Positions 30,124-43,000 of a DNA stretch of 64,000 nucleotides are shown piece after piece (the stretch's first letter is position 1; the number at the start of each line of letters is the position of its first letter). Origin of the DNA: Symsagittifera roscoffensis (lineage: Eukaryota > Xenacoelomorpha > Acoela > Convolutidae); NCBI RefSeq assembly GCF_963678635.1, contig NC_087068.1, forward strand, positions 22,159,029 through 22,223,028. The letters are read 5' to 3'. Below the pieces are notes generated by a model, which was not told the DNA's origin, searched no databases, and saw only the letters and a program-made list of their open reading frames with translations. A program made the position numbers and the translations under genes.

Positions 30124-32505
30124 ATTCCCCAAAACCCAATCTTACTATCAAAATTTTTACCTATTGGCCCCCTTGTAATCACCTCCCCCTATTAATCCAA
30201 TTCAAGTCAAAATAAGACTTGTTAGCAAGTGTCTGGTGATCACCTGTTCTTCAAGTACCGATAAAATTAATTCGAAAATCGTAAAAATTTAAGCGATAGA
30301 AATTCTAAAAAACAAAAAGATGAACCTACCTAAAATTCAAAGGTGACCAATGTCGTCCTTTCGTAACAAAAAAATTGTCTGGTACCTGATCGTCGCGCGT
30401 TTTCCTCCCCCCTACTAACGATCTTATGGGGTGTTCTACTTTCGGGTTTCAGGAACTGTCTATTTCCGATCCCCCACCCGATCCTACCAGGTCACCTACC
30501 TTAATTCGATCTTAAATTTGGGTATCCTCGCGTTGCAACTCTTGTTCTGGGTCTAGAGATGAAATTTTCCAGACTCTGGCTCTTCTAATGTAACTATGAT
30601 CGAAGATATTGATTATAGTTACTATAATGTTTCTCCCCTTTTTACAATTTGCAACCGCCAACCTCTAACTTAACCAGCCCCCCTTCTAACCTCCCCCCTT
30701 TTTAGCCCCCCTCTTAAGCCGAAAATTAGCTCAAGCGTGATGGGTGCTAAACCTCTTGAGATAAAACCGAAGAACCTGTTTCCAAGCTCTGCTCAAGTAA
30801 AAACGTATCCTCAAAACAGTGGGTATCCGCTTATCCAATTTTACACTTATCTCCTATAATGTAATGTGGATTTTAACGATACCCGATTGACCAAACAAAA
30901 CACCCCTCGGTGTCCTACTCTGATTCTTCTGATTCCGTGCTGGTTGTCTCCTTGGCGTGTCCAGCACCTCTCTCCAGCACCACTTTCCTACTTGGCTGGT
31001 CACCTGTTCCAGTCAAGTCTCTCAGTGGTTCGTCGATTGACCAAACAGAACACCCCTGTGTGCCCTTCTCTGTTTGTTTTCGTCCGTGCTGGATGTCTCT
31101 TTGGACTTTCCAGTACTTCTCGGGTCCCCTTCTTGAGAACCACTCTACCACTTGGCTGGTCACCTGTTCCAGTCAAGTCTCCTAGTGGTCCGGCGAAGTT
31201 GCAAGCTATCTGAAAACCCTTAACAACGTCCCACACTCGGGCACCTGTATAAAGTTGCTGACTTGATCGAAACGATCCGTCTTATTGGAAAACAGCATGG
31301 GTATACTATTTCAATTATTATGAAGGTTTGATCCACCCAATCTGGGAGTCAAAGCCACTGTCTTTTTTATGTTTTATGGTTTTTTGTTCCTTTTTCTGTT
31401 CTTTTTTGTTTTTTGTTTTACTTTTTCTCTTTTGCTTGTTTTTTTTCGCTAGTTACCCCCCTTACTCGGTTAGCTAGGCCTCGTTCGGAGAGCGTACCAG
31501 GAAGTTTTCTCGAGTTTTTGTAAAAAACTATCACGGTACAACCGGAAGGCTTACACGTTCCCGCTGAACCGTACCACCGGTACTGTAGGATGGGGATGTA
31601 GCCCGGAGCTGTGTCAAGTTGGTTTGATCCCGAAGTCTTGTTGTCGTAAAAACAGCCAGGAGTGCCAAAAAAACACTATAACAGTCGCCTACTTAAATCA
31701 CATATGAGGCTAAAAAAAACAGGTCCACTAACCATTGACTCAAGAGTCAGGGACACTATCTTTTGTGTTTTTCTACCTTGAACGGTCGGAGCCAATTCGG
31801 TTCACTTGCGACATGAGACTAAAACCCTCGTTACAGCTTAAAGGCCACTACCAAAATACCCCCCACTCTAGAAAATAAGAATGTCCCCATACTTAGGTCT
31901 CAAAATACCCAAAATACGCGAGTGTCGTTAAAAACAGGGTCGGAGCAGTCCGTATGGTTACTTTTTATTAGACAGTGAAACTTTAATCCATTCCAGATGG
32001 ATCAACCTAAAATTCTCCTTATCTCAACATAACAATTATAAATCACACTCAAGAAAACTAAATTGGGTACTCACATACCAGCACACTCGAGATTTGGAAC
32101 AACTAAATTAATCAGTAACTCTAGCATTAAGGTAATCAAGTTTTAACTCAAGAAGTTTGTAATCAATTAATTCCAGCAAAGGAAATGAGTTTTGACTCGA
32201 GAATTGAGTTTTGGAACTGGACCATTGGGAAACCCCAGCTGTCCACCTTTCCACTGAGGGTTCACTCTGGTCCACTTCCCTCTTGTCTCTGTTTTGCTCG
32301 CAATCGCTCTGCTTCCTATTCAGGATAGCACAGCTCTACTCTCGTGTGATTTTTATGTCTAGAAATTGCGAATAGCAATTATTTCTCGCTGCTTTTTCAA
32401 CTACTTTCCCGCAATTGTAATTCGGTTGTTCTAATCTTGTATTTCTGAGATTTTCAGTTTTCGCGAGAAAGTTGAGCATGACAGGCTCAATTCGAATTTT
32501 TGAAA
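30124..32505. other. Non-coding retroelement DNA, possible LTR/leader (unit 2)
   Basis: This is the second-unit copy of 24613-26990. It is nearly identical, with the same pyrimidine tracts and tandem 150-bp repeats and no coding content. Confidence 0.4.
30885..31193. repeat. Two tandem 150-bp repeats (unit 2)
   Basis: This is the copy of 25374-25682 in the second 5.5-kb unit, nearly identical apart from GGACTTTCC in place of GGGTTTCC in the second repeat. Confidence 0.85.
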
Positions 32506-32986
32506 AATTACATTTACCCCAAAATTACGTTGTTCGTATCCCTCAAGGTCAAACTTCCAAATATGACCGACTGGCACATACTCTTTGGACTCAAGATCGA
32601 TGTCCTCATCGCGTGTTGCCGTCTGCCAGTGAGTTCCAGAATGCTGAGTGTTGCTAAAGATACAGTGCCAGTGGTCATTTACAGAAGTTTGCAGCAGATT
32701 TTAAATCTATCTACACCCCAAAATTCGCAACCATATAAAATTGTCACACTATCGCTGAACAGCAATCAAAATTTTCATATACCTGCAAATTAAATCTCCG
32801 CTTTGGAAGCTAATGATTTATATATTTTTTGTCCTATCCAATCGGAAAACTGTCATGCAACATTTTGATTTACATATTAATTATAGCATATTAATAACAA
32901 TATTTTGTTTCGTTATATTTTCTTTTTTCGTGAACTCGGATTTCATCTGAGTTCACACTCGAGACTCTTTCCTTTCCTCTCAAGAC

Positions 32987-33498
32987 TCAAGAAACCCGCT
33001 TCGAGCCCCCTGCTCCTTTCGTATTCCTAGCCTTTGAGGTGCTAGGTCCTGATGAGTTTGACACCGTGATCTGCCTTAGCAGCGCTTCCTCATCATCGGA
33101 GCTGATCACGATCTCTTCCCACTGCTCGAAGGATCGCATCCACTCCCTCTGCTCCTGCAACCTCTTTGCCTGATTTGGTAAACCTTTCACTTTCGATTCC
33201 CTGTTCAAGCAAAAGGAATTGTGCAGGCTCAAGCTCACGTTCTTCGCCAAGTCCTCCTCCAGTATCGATTCTCTCGCTTTGGTATTGTCTCTAGGCGCCC
33301 TACCGACTCTTTTCCAACCTGTCGTGATCGCATTTCGATGGGTCAGCAAAGGTCTCTTGAAGGCTTCCGGTCCTATCTCTGCCAGGAACTGTCGATATTC
33401 TTTACTATGTTTTTTCATGTGGTCTTTCGTCACCATATACAACCAAGATGTCAATGTCGCTCGAAACCACGGGAAGAATCTTATGCGGCTCCATACGT
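32987..33498 (-). pseudogene. Polyprotein C-terminal fragment (tandem unit 2)
   Basis: This is identical in protein to 27454-27921. The following spacer has about 18 extra bases relative to unit 1. It has the same truncated junction to the SGNH fragment at its upstream end. Confidence 0.65.
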
Positions 33499-33826
33499 GC
33501 CAAAATCATGTTTCTTGTGTTGCTCAAGGTCAAACTTCCAAATATGACCGACTGGCACAATTTTTGAATGCGTTGGTCGTTTTCGAGTTTTTTACTTCTC
33601 GTGGCAGGTGTAAATATGTGCTTCGAACGCAAGTTTACTATCAATGATAACTCCCAGATCATTTTCTTCCTCTACTTATTTCAATTTTGATGTTTTACGG
33701 TCATTTAGATTAAAATTCTTGACGATGCACTTAATTGCGAAAACGTTTCAAATCTATTTTTTGTCAAAAATTTCTATTTGAACAGCCATGGCTAACTCTA
33801 GCTGACTTTTATTTGTTCTAGATTTG

Positions 33827-34128
33827 ATGTCTTGGCTCAGCCCACATTTAAAACGACCTTGGAGGCCCCAAAACAATAGTTTTTCATCGCCACCTGGGCA
33901 CCAGTTTAATCAAGGATACATTCATCAAACCCAGCAGCACTTTAACCATCAGTTCCACAACCAGTATAATTCGCCTCAAAACTTTTCTCCGCGGAATTCT
34001 TTCAGCCCGAGATATCAGAATAACAGAGGTCGTCCTAGATATCAACAGAGGTTTAGCGGCAGTCCTCGTTCTGAAGCAAACTCAACATCTGCAGAACTGA
34101 CGGGTGGTTACCGCAGCCAACAAGGATT
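33827..34128 (+). CDS. MPLKIP-like protein, first coding exon (downstream copy)
   Basis: This exon encodes 100 residues of a Pro/Gln/Asn/Arg-rich, low-complexity sequence (SPQNFSPRNSFSPRYQNNRG and similar). It resembles the disordered N-terminus of M-phase-specific PLK1-interacting protein. It starts at an ATG 5 bases after a TTTGTTCTAG acceptor and ends at a good donor (GGATT|GTAAGC) in phase 2. The acceptor at 39011 supplies one base, which restores the frame (GGA TTT) and leads into the conserved PAMMQNPWEGLE block, so this copy is the likely partner of the exon at 39012. The joined product would be 317 aa. The exon lies inside the second unit of a 5.5-kb tandem duplication and is identical in protein to the copy at 28294. 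The family call rests mostly on the C-terminal exon. Confidence 0.6.
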
Positions 34129-34669
34129 GTAAGCTAAATTTAATTTATTCGGCTAAAAGAGTTATGTGGCTTGATTTTCTGCGAATTTAATTGCTTAGAT
34201 GTAATGTATCTCAGTTGGCTTTCAAAAAAATGAACACGTGATTTTGAATAAACTAATAGCCCTGCAAAAGATAAAATTTATGTTTGCGGAAAAGATAGCG
34301 TAGAATTTAAATGTCAGAAGTAGATTCTGTTCGAGCATCTCAATGTTTACCAGGTTGTTAGAAGGAAGCTCATCCCATTTTTGTACATAGATTTTACTCA
34401 ACAGTAGTTGACAATACTACATTTCTGGTCTTGGAATTGGTGTAATATAGCAATATTGGCTATCAGAAAGAATTAGATTCTTGAAAAATCTTAATTGGTT
34501 TAGCTGACCTTCCATTGAGAGATACTAAGATGAACCCATCGCTCTCGATTTTTTTTATCTGCGCCAAGGCTAGAAGAACCATTGGGTCAGTTTTTATTCA
34601 TTGGTTCAAGGCCAGAAGCGCCCGTTCTTGTGTCATTGTATCATATTTTTGATAATGTCACTGATATCG

Positions 34670-37190
34670 GAAAATCTTTGTCTGCCTATATCATAAAACC
34701 TCTTGGAAAATAAAACAGGTCTAAAAACGATTACATATACAAATAATCAACGATATAAATTAAATTGCAGAGGCATCAATTATCTAATTATTTACTAAAT
34801 TTCTCGGGGTCGACAGTTCTCGGGGTCGAGTCCCTCCGGAACTTGTTTTCTTTTGCACTATGAAAATATCTAAGTATGTATAGCTTGCTTTATATAGAAC
34901 CTCGTCACCATACCGGGCTTTTTCAGTTTTTGTTCCGACCATTGAAAATGGAGCGGAACTTTGTATTCAGGTGTGTTTTAGGTTTTTTTCTGTTTTTTAC
35001 TTTTTTTGTTTTTCAGGTCATCGTAATGGGTCGAGTGATATATCATATTAAAGCCCTTTCAGTAGTAATTTGAACATCAAAAAATTTTTTGAAAAAATGT
35101 TATTATTGTTGAGAAAAATCAGTTTGAAGTTTTCAATTTTTGGTATAATTTCGAGCAAATAGGTGAGCATGCAGGCTCACAATAGCTTATTTATACTTAA
35201 TTCAAATAATTTTTAAAAGCATTTACTCCAGTAAAGTTAGTGTTTGGAGTTTTTTAGCGCCATTTTGGGAATCAAAATTTTCAAAAAAAAAAAAAAAAAT
35301 CTGCAAAATTTTCTTCGACTCCAACGAACTTAACAAAGATACCGTGCAGAAAATCTACTAGCACTTCTTTATTAGACACAACTCCGAGGAAAACAAATGC
35401 ACATGGAGAATAATGTGCAGATGTGGAAACTGTAGCATGACAAACGATAAAACTAAGTTGATGAACTTGAATCTGGGCGCGAACCGTTGAGAACTGTCTC
35501 TAAGTCTTTTAGTTTTACCACTAACTACTGCTGAAACTGTTTTCCAATGGGCCTATTTTACTATGACTGTCGAATGTGCCTATGTTCTATTTTTTTGTTC
35601 AACAGTTTTTCATCCAACGACGCAGAAAAAAAAGACACTAATTTGAATTAACATTTTTTTGCATTTTTCCAAGACTGTGGTCGCAACATTCTGTGCTACT
35701 TGCACAGTAACTGGGTATCCTTGCTTTCACAAGCAATGCTTGTGTTATAGTATGAATCATCGTTTTTTTCCAACCTGAGTCGCAAATATTTGTTGCGCTT
35801 ATTGTGTTCATTTTGATCAATAACCAGCTATCAAGTACAGCCAATGCTAAGGATATTAACACAGACTATTTTTGTTTAGACTGTTCCGGTTTTTTTTATC
35901 ATTCGAAAAGTATTGTTTTCCTGAGCTTAAATTTGGAAAGATATTTTAACTGTGATCATTTTTTGTAAAATTATGGGGATTCACTCATTGTTATTTGGGA
36001 CAATTATCGCGCGATTTATTTCGCGCTATTAACGCGTAAGCGGAGATTTAATCCGTAATAGAAAGCGTTCCAAATTGGTTAAAGGAAGCTTATTTGCCAT
36101 AATCGATTGGTTACTAGGAGCAAAATTTATCATTTTGTACTTAATATGGCGTGTGGGGGTATGATTTTCACAAAAAAATCTCAAATTAAATAAGAAGTTT
36201 CTTTTATTTTATTTTATATAGTTTTTTCATGCTATTACTGCTCCATAGACTGCTCTATAAATTGAGGCATGTTGGTTGGTAAATTTCTTTTTCTTAAATT
36301 GACTGCTATTGCGTCATAATTGGCGTGTATCACTTAAGAAATTTTGTAGGCTCAAAGTTTTACTCTTTCAGTTTTTCCTAGTAGCGTTATCGGTCATAAT
36401 TTTGCTTGCTTATGCGAATTGCAACTTCGCTCGTGTTTGTGAATTGCCCGACTTGCAACTTCGCTTTTTGTGAAAGTTTTCGCTTTAATATGGAAACTCA
36501 ACATAATTCACGCCCCTTTGAGGTGGTACATGAGGTCTAGGGTTTGAGTCCCGACCGTACCTGTTCTTTTTTCGATGTGCTTAAACAATTTTTTTTTCGA
36601 AAACTTGAAAAGTGGGCCTATCATTTGTCTTCCTGTTTTTAGTCGGGTTAATGTCCAAAGCATGGAGCTTTTTATTAAAGCATAAGTGTTTTTCTTATTT
36701 AAGCAATTTGAACTATAATTGAAAGTCGCTCTGTAGTTTTTAAGTTCTATTTTGTATACTTATCTTTTCTTGGATGGGTATATCTTTGCTTGGTATACTT
36801 AGCAAGGCTTTTTCTTTGCTATATTGACTTAAACTATTTTATTTTGGCTCAACTGGTGTTTACCATATTATTGTTGACTAAATTGCCGCTCGGTAAATCA
36901 TTTTAGTGCTAATTTAACGGCGGTGATTGTGTTCCTCGGCAAAAATGAACATAGTTCTATACGAATTAATGGAATTTTTGTAGATGCAATTTTGGAATTC
37001 TTAAATCTATTATATATTTAAATGCGGGCGTCACTATCTAGCCATGTTTAAGCGTATTCAACGTATCATTTTTGCATATTTAACAAAAGATTTTTTCACG
37101 TCTAAGCCATATTGTATATTGCAATGGTTAAGATTTTTTTTTCGATTTTCCAGTCTGATTTCCAGGATTATTTCATCAATTTTGAAATTA
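34670..37190. other. AT-rich intron DNA of the MPLKIP-like gene
   Basis: No coding frame is supported. It contains an A-run at 35281 and two short pieces with a tRNA-like B box (GGGGTCGAGTCCCTCC at 34815 and GGTTTGAGTCCCGACC at 36540), probably SINE remnants. There is also a GC-rich inverted repeat (GCGCGATTTATTTCGCGC at 36009). Confidence 0.6.
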
Positions 37191-38540
37191 GCCATCCATT
37201 AGTGTGTTGCTGTTGTCAGGGTTCTCCAGGCGTTGCGAATATGGTCTCCTAAATCATTTTAGTTAACGAGATTTGATGTATTTTTTTATATTTTAATTAA
37301 AAGTTTTTTTCAGAAAACTCAATATCAAAAAAATCACAAACATTGAAACTCTCAACCCTGTAGTTGAGGGCTGTTAATGTATTGTCAGGAATTGCAACTC
37401 TTGTTATAAAATAAGACTGCTCAAATTTCTTTTCAATTTTTAATAAAACTTAAATTTTAAGAATTTAAAAGATTTGAACTTCCCAACCTTGTAGTTGGGT
37501 ACTGCTTCTGTGCTCTCAAGAGTTTCAGATTGCCAATCTTGCGTACAAACGCGACTGCTCTTAGTTTTCGATGTGATGTTTTTTCGGTCTTTTTTTAAAA
37601 TTGTTAAAAGAAATTAGATATAAAAAATTTCACAAAATTTGAAGTTCACATCCTTATAGTGAGGCTCTGCCAGGGTACTCCCAGTAGTTGCAAATTTTGT
37701 CTCCAATTATGGCTGCTCAAATTCTTGTAGTTTTCGAGAAATGACGTTTTTTGTGATTTTTTTTTTCAAAAAGTTTTCTCAAATTCAAGTTTTTTCTTCA
37801 AGTTTTGACATTCCCTACCCTGTAGTTTTGGGCAATCAGAGTACCCTCAGGGGGTTGCGAATCTTGCCTCCAAATCTGACTGCTCAAATCCTTGTAGTTT
37901 TCGAGATATGACGTTTTTTAGTGATTTTCTTTTAAAAAAATTAGATTTATTAGAACTTAAATTTATTTTTTTTTCATTTTGAATTTTCCAACCCTCAAGT
38001 CAGAAAACTCTCAGGGGTTGCCAATATCTTGCCTTCAAATGTGACTACTCATTTTTTGTAGTTTTTCAGATATGGCATTTTTAAAATCCTTTTCTAATCC
38101 TGTAGTTGGGGACTGTCAGAGTACTCGGGGCTTTCGAATCTTGCCTCCAAATATGACTGGTCAAGTTTTTATTTTTAAAAGTTTGTCGTTTTTTATAGTT
38201 TTTCGGAAAAAAATTGAGGAAACTTGAATTTGAATTTTCTCAAAATTTGAAATTCCCAACTGTAGTTGGGTACTGTGAAATTATTCTCAAGAGTTGCAAA
38301 TCTTGCGTTCAAATGCGACTGCCCAATTGCTTAACGTTTCCGAGATGTGACGTTTTTTATTTCATTTTAAAATTTTTAAGATTAAAGTTGTCACAGAGTT
38401 TTATGGTTTTTCAAAATTTGAATGAAAAAACATGAATATGTTTTTAAACATTTTTTGAAATTACCAATCCTGTAATTGGGTGCTGTTAGAGTACACTCAA
38501 AGAATGCAGATTTTATTTCCAATATATGCGGTTTTTCATG
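37190..38540. repeat. Degenerate tandem repeat, about 155-bp units
   Basis: Phrases like CCAACCCTGTAGTTGGG, then GTACTCTCAAGAGTTGC, AATCTTGCCTCCAAATATG, ACTGCTCAA and TTTTCGAGATATGACGTTTT recur in the same order about eight times (near 37360, 37480, 37650, 37811, 37985, 38095, 38260 and 38465). Units vary from about 110 to 200 bp because A/T-rich spacers differ. It is an old tandem array in the intron. Confidence 0.8.
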
Positions 38541-39011
38541 CGTTGTTAAAAATTCGAAGCACCGGAGGTTCGTTACGCGCTAATATAATTTCTTCGCCTC
38601 TGTGTCAACTGCCGAGCACGCAGCATAAATTGCGTTCGTTTACTTTTGCGATGAGTTTTCGCACCAGTGTAAACTTCCGAGCACCAATTTATCTGGATTT
38701 ATATAGCCGTTTTTGAAATCAGTGTAATTTATTGGAGATTCAGTAACTTTTGGTTCTAATCAGAGTTTATTTTTATACTTTTCTGAACTGAGTATCTGAG
38801 GGAAAGGCAGGTTGGCTTTTTTTACTGTGCTTTTTGCACAGCAAGCGGCTCTCCTGCTTTTACTTCGATTTCATACATCAGTTCTTTCGCTTAGCTTGTG
38901 TTGAAGTTAATTATCTATAGAATATTAGTTTTGCGGTAGTTTTCAAAGATAAGATTGTTTTATCTAATAATTCTTTCATTTTTTGGCTCAGTTTTAATAT
39001 TGTTGTTCCAG

Positions 39012-39663
39012 TAATCAAGACAGCGAGCGTCACAATCCCTTCTTCCATCCTGCAATGATGCAGAACCCTTGGGAAGGTCTCGAAGAAGACTTCGATGAAG
39101 TCAGAGACGAGCTACTGGAAAGTGCTCAGGAGCTTATTCTTACAATTCCAATGACAGTTTCGCAATGGATCCGGAAGAAACCTCGAGTTGAAGAAATGCC
39201 TTGCGAGGAATCGAATGCCGATACTGAGAAGTCTGCTAAAAGTATAGCTAGGCTAGCTGATACAGTTTCCCAAATTGAAGATCAGCTTAAAGCTCATCAA
39301 AGTACCATAGAAGATAAAACTGCTGTTTCGATCAAAGAAGAGAATCCAGAGTCGGAGCTTTTGCTTCCAGGGGAGTTTCAAATTTCTATTCCAAATGATA
39401 TAAATGTTAAAATTGAAAACGAAGAAGAAATGGAGGAAAATGAACAAAAAATGATAGAAAATGATAAACTAGATGGAACTGAAGTAAATGAAAAGGAAAC
39501 TTTAAGTGTATCTATTGATAACTCAACTCCTCTTAAACCTGCCATGTTTGATCGGAGTTCTTTTAGTGAAAATGTTTCTAATATCGTCCAGTCGCCGCCA
39601 GTTTTAAATAGCCAACCGGCTACGCCGGACAGAGTAGTGAAGCCGCAGCCTCTGCAGCCTTGA
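39012..39663 (+). CDS. MPLKIP-like protein, last coding exon
   Basis: The exon begins after a TTGTTGTTCCAG acceptor and is open from its first base. One base completes a phenylalanine codon started in the upstream exon, followed by NQDSERHNPFFHPAMMQNPWEGLE. The FxPxMxxxPWxGLE pattern matches the conserved C-terminal block of MPLKIP (TTDN1), a PLK1-interacting protein linked to transcription and splicing in trichothiodystrophy. In MPLKIP that block is near the end of a roughly 180-aa protein. Here about 190 more residues follow, mostly acidic and probably disordered (IENEEEMEENEQKM), with an SPPVLNSQPATPDR segment that could carry CDK-type sites. The stop is TGA at 39661. FHOD begins about 400 bp downstream on the same strand. 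Exon reality is well supported; the MPLKIP name is from remembered motifs. Confidence 0.62.
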
Positions 39664-40070
39664 TTGCGTTTTCATTTTTGACCTGATCTTTGTTATGATT
39701 AGTATAAGTATTGATATTTATATTTGCGTCGAGTGCGTCAAATGCACTTTACCTTTTGATGTTAAGTTTATTTTTCAAAGAAACGGTTTTGTGAGTTCAA
39801 TTACAAGTTTTATCATAGATTTTAATCTGAAATAAGGCGAAATTAATATGCAATTAATAGCTTATGCTAATAAAAGCTAACTTATTTGAAAGTAATAAAA
39901 TTAGCTACCGGAAATTTAAGGTAATTGCCAGAATCCGAAAAACGATATTGATTGATGACGTGATGTAAATGTCATTGTTTCAGATTAGATGATTTGTATC
40001 AGAAATTACATAATTTTCTATCCGCTAGTTTCGTAAGTCACTTATTACATTTTGTTCAGAAGTAGCTTAG

Positions 40071-43000
40071 ATGGAAAAAGAAGAGGTCAAACCTTGGAGC
40101 GAGGTCAAACTGCAGTATGTCAACGATGCAGACCCATTCAACTTCGTCGACTACAAGCAGCCCTCATTTTCAAGAGCTCCCAAATATGCTTTTCTTAAAC
40201 ATTATCCCTTGTCATCTCAAATACCAACCATACATGCACTACTTAAACCTCCTTTTTCGTCACAAATATCGACTCTTCAGTTGTCGCATAGTGGGATCTA
40301 TTTGGACATGGAAATCGCGGTGGAAGATCAAGCGGATTTCTTCGAAGCTTTCAGCTCTGCGGCCGGTCACAGCGTAGTCTTACGCACGTCTTTAATGCAC
40401 CGCGTCGAGTGCCTTAAACAGAATCTTTTAAGCTGTGCGGACAGAGAATTACGACGCTCATTGTATCACGTGCATCGGTTGTTCCAAGAAGACAAAGATT
40501 TGATTCCGGAATTCGTCCAAAACGGAGGTCTCGATTGCCTGGTTGAACTGGGAAAAGTTGATGACCAGAACCAGCAGAATTATGTGCTAAGAGCAATGGG
40601 ACAAATAATGTTTTTCATTGATGGAATGGAAGGAATCATTAATCATAATGAAACGATACAATTTCTCTACTCGCTGCTTAGTTCCAAATACAGATTCGTT
40701 TTAACGACAGTGCTTAAACTGCTTTTTGTTTTTGTCGAGTACCAAGATTCTAACGTGCAACTCATGATACAAGCTGCCAATATTGTCGATCAGAGCAACC
40801 ATCAGGTACCTTGGTACAATCTAATGAAGGTTCTGGAAACGCAGCCTCACAGTGATCCGGATATACTACTTAACACGTTCAAACTGCTTAACACAATTCT
40901 TTCTTCCATACCAGACCAGGATACGTATTACGACATCGTGGATTCTCTGGAAGAACAGGGAATGGAGCGCCTGATTCAAAAATACCAGGCTAAACAGTCT
41001 CAATGTCGAGGTCTCCTGAAGGAACTAAGACAGTATGAAATGATGTTGCGTCATGAAGATGCAGGCGATGATGACGTGCTGTCGTTTGACATCAAAGACA
41101 TGAAGTCACATTCTGATTGGTCAATTGGATCTCGAAGGAAAAGTCGCAGAACGTCTGAATCGGGATACCTGAAAACAACAGCTCCCTCTCATTTAGGACT
41201 GGCAAGGTCAATAAATGTAAGTCCAGAGAATACGCTAGCTGGTCACTCGAAACGAGAATACTCGAGCACTGATAATATTCTCTCTGGTTCAAGAGGAAAC
41301 ACTTTGCGAAGATGGAACAAAAAGATGATAATCACAGACTCGCCTGAAGATACAATAATGGTTCCAATGAAACTCGCTCAAAAAATGAAAGAAGAACCGG
41401 GTGGTAAATTGATCTATGCACCAAATGGGCATAGTTCTCTACCACATCACCATCACAATCATTCTTCACATGATCAGACCAATTTGGGGTCCGATTTTGA
41501 ACTATGTACAGACCCTAATTGCAAAGGTGCACCAATAAAAACCAGTCATGGTCACAGCCATGGGACGAATGCAAGTAATGAGATTCTACAAGCCAAATTG
41601 GACCAGTTGTTGAAAGAAAAGCAAGAGAAAAATGGATCCAGTTTTGATTTGCTACAGAAAACTGGAGACAAAAGTCGTATTTTGAGGGAACGAAAGCACG
41701 TGAATGCAGAGGATTTAAACATTCCCAAAGTCGAAGTATCCTGCGAAGATTTCACAGAGTACTTAAGTAGTCGGAAAAGACCCACTGGTCTGCGAGATAA
41801 AGAAGGTCTAGAAAACGACACTCGAAATGACGAATTCTCTCCAAAAAACTCCGAAGGTCCTTCTGTTCCAAAAAGTAAAGCCAAAAATGAGCTTTTTGAA
41901 AAATATTTTGATAAAGATCAAGAAGAGCAGGAAAAGAAAAGTCCCAAAGATGCAACTCCAGGAAGTAAAATTAGAGGTAAACTAAAAGCTCAGGAGCAGG
42001 AGGACGAAGAAAATGTGAACGAAAGAAAAGCTGATAAAAAGAAGGAGATGACATCCAAAGATAAAGACACTGTCGATAAAAAAGAAAAAGACAAAGATAA
42101 GGAGCGACGAAAGACGGTTGAGCTGAAAAAGAGCAAAGAGCAAAAGGATTCGAAAGATGACAGTGGAGATTCCGATAAAAGCGGAGGCGAAGATGCCGCG
42201 GGTGGGAGAGATGATCCAAGTGACCAGGAGGGAACGAGTGCCGGTAAAACGAACAGAAGAACCGGCGGCAAGAAGAGCGGTACCAGAAAAACCACAGAAC
42301 TCGAGAGCATAATTGCAATATCGAGGAACAAAGACGGAACCACTGGAACCTCAGTCGACGATGGCTCCACAGAACCCGTTGAGATAAACCCAGTGTTGTC
42401 GATCAAAGGTCTGGACTTTACGGATTTGACAGAATTCGACGAATCGGATGTTTTGTCGGTGAATCCCGCAGCAATTTTGGGTAATGTGACGCCAGGAGGG
42501 GTTCCACCGCCTCCGCCTCTTCCAGGAATGGCTGGGGTACCTCCTCCCCCTCCGCCTCCTCCACCTCCTCCAGGCGCACCTCCTCCGCCTGCGCCACCGG
42601 GACTACCAAATGCCAGTGCCAAGGGACCTGCCAAAAAGAAGACAGTAAGGTTGTACTGGAAAGAACTCAAAAGCAACAAATCATCAGTGGAACTGTTCAA
42701 AAAACTAGGCAAAAATTCCACAATCTGGACTGACATTCCGAAAGTAGAAGTGAACACTGAAGAGTTAGAATCACTTTTCGAGTCGAGAGCAACTGAGTTT
42801 GCAGCACCGAAAAAACCTAGTAAAGAAGTGAACATTTTGGACAAAAAGAGATCAGATAAGATAAACATTGCGTTGACTAAACTACCTCCTCCTAGAACAA
42901 TCAAAGCTGCTATTTTGGCCATGGACAATCTAGCAATCACGAAAGAGGGAATCGAATTGATAATCAGTGTTGTTCCCACAGACGAAGAACGAAAGTCAAT

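Larger units (their letters stand above)
29134..34669. repeat. 5.5-kb tandem segmental duplication, unit 2
   Basis: This is the second copy of the 23623-29133 unit. Differences seen by eye are few. They include a 4-base change at 31104 (GGACTTTCC against GGGTTTCC), three extra bases in AATAGCAATTATTTC near 32375, and about 18 extra bases (CGTGAACTCGGATT region) near 32928. There are also scattered single substitutions, for example GACCGTTC against GACCGATC in the minisatellite. After 34669 the sequence becomes unique intron DNA. The copy of the MPLKIP-like exon in this unit is the one nearest the downstream exon. Confidence 0.93.
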
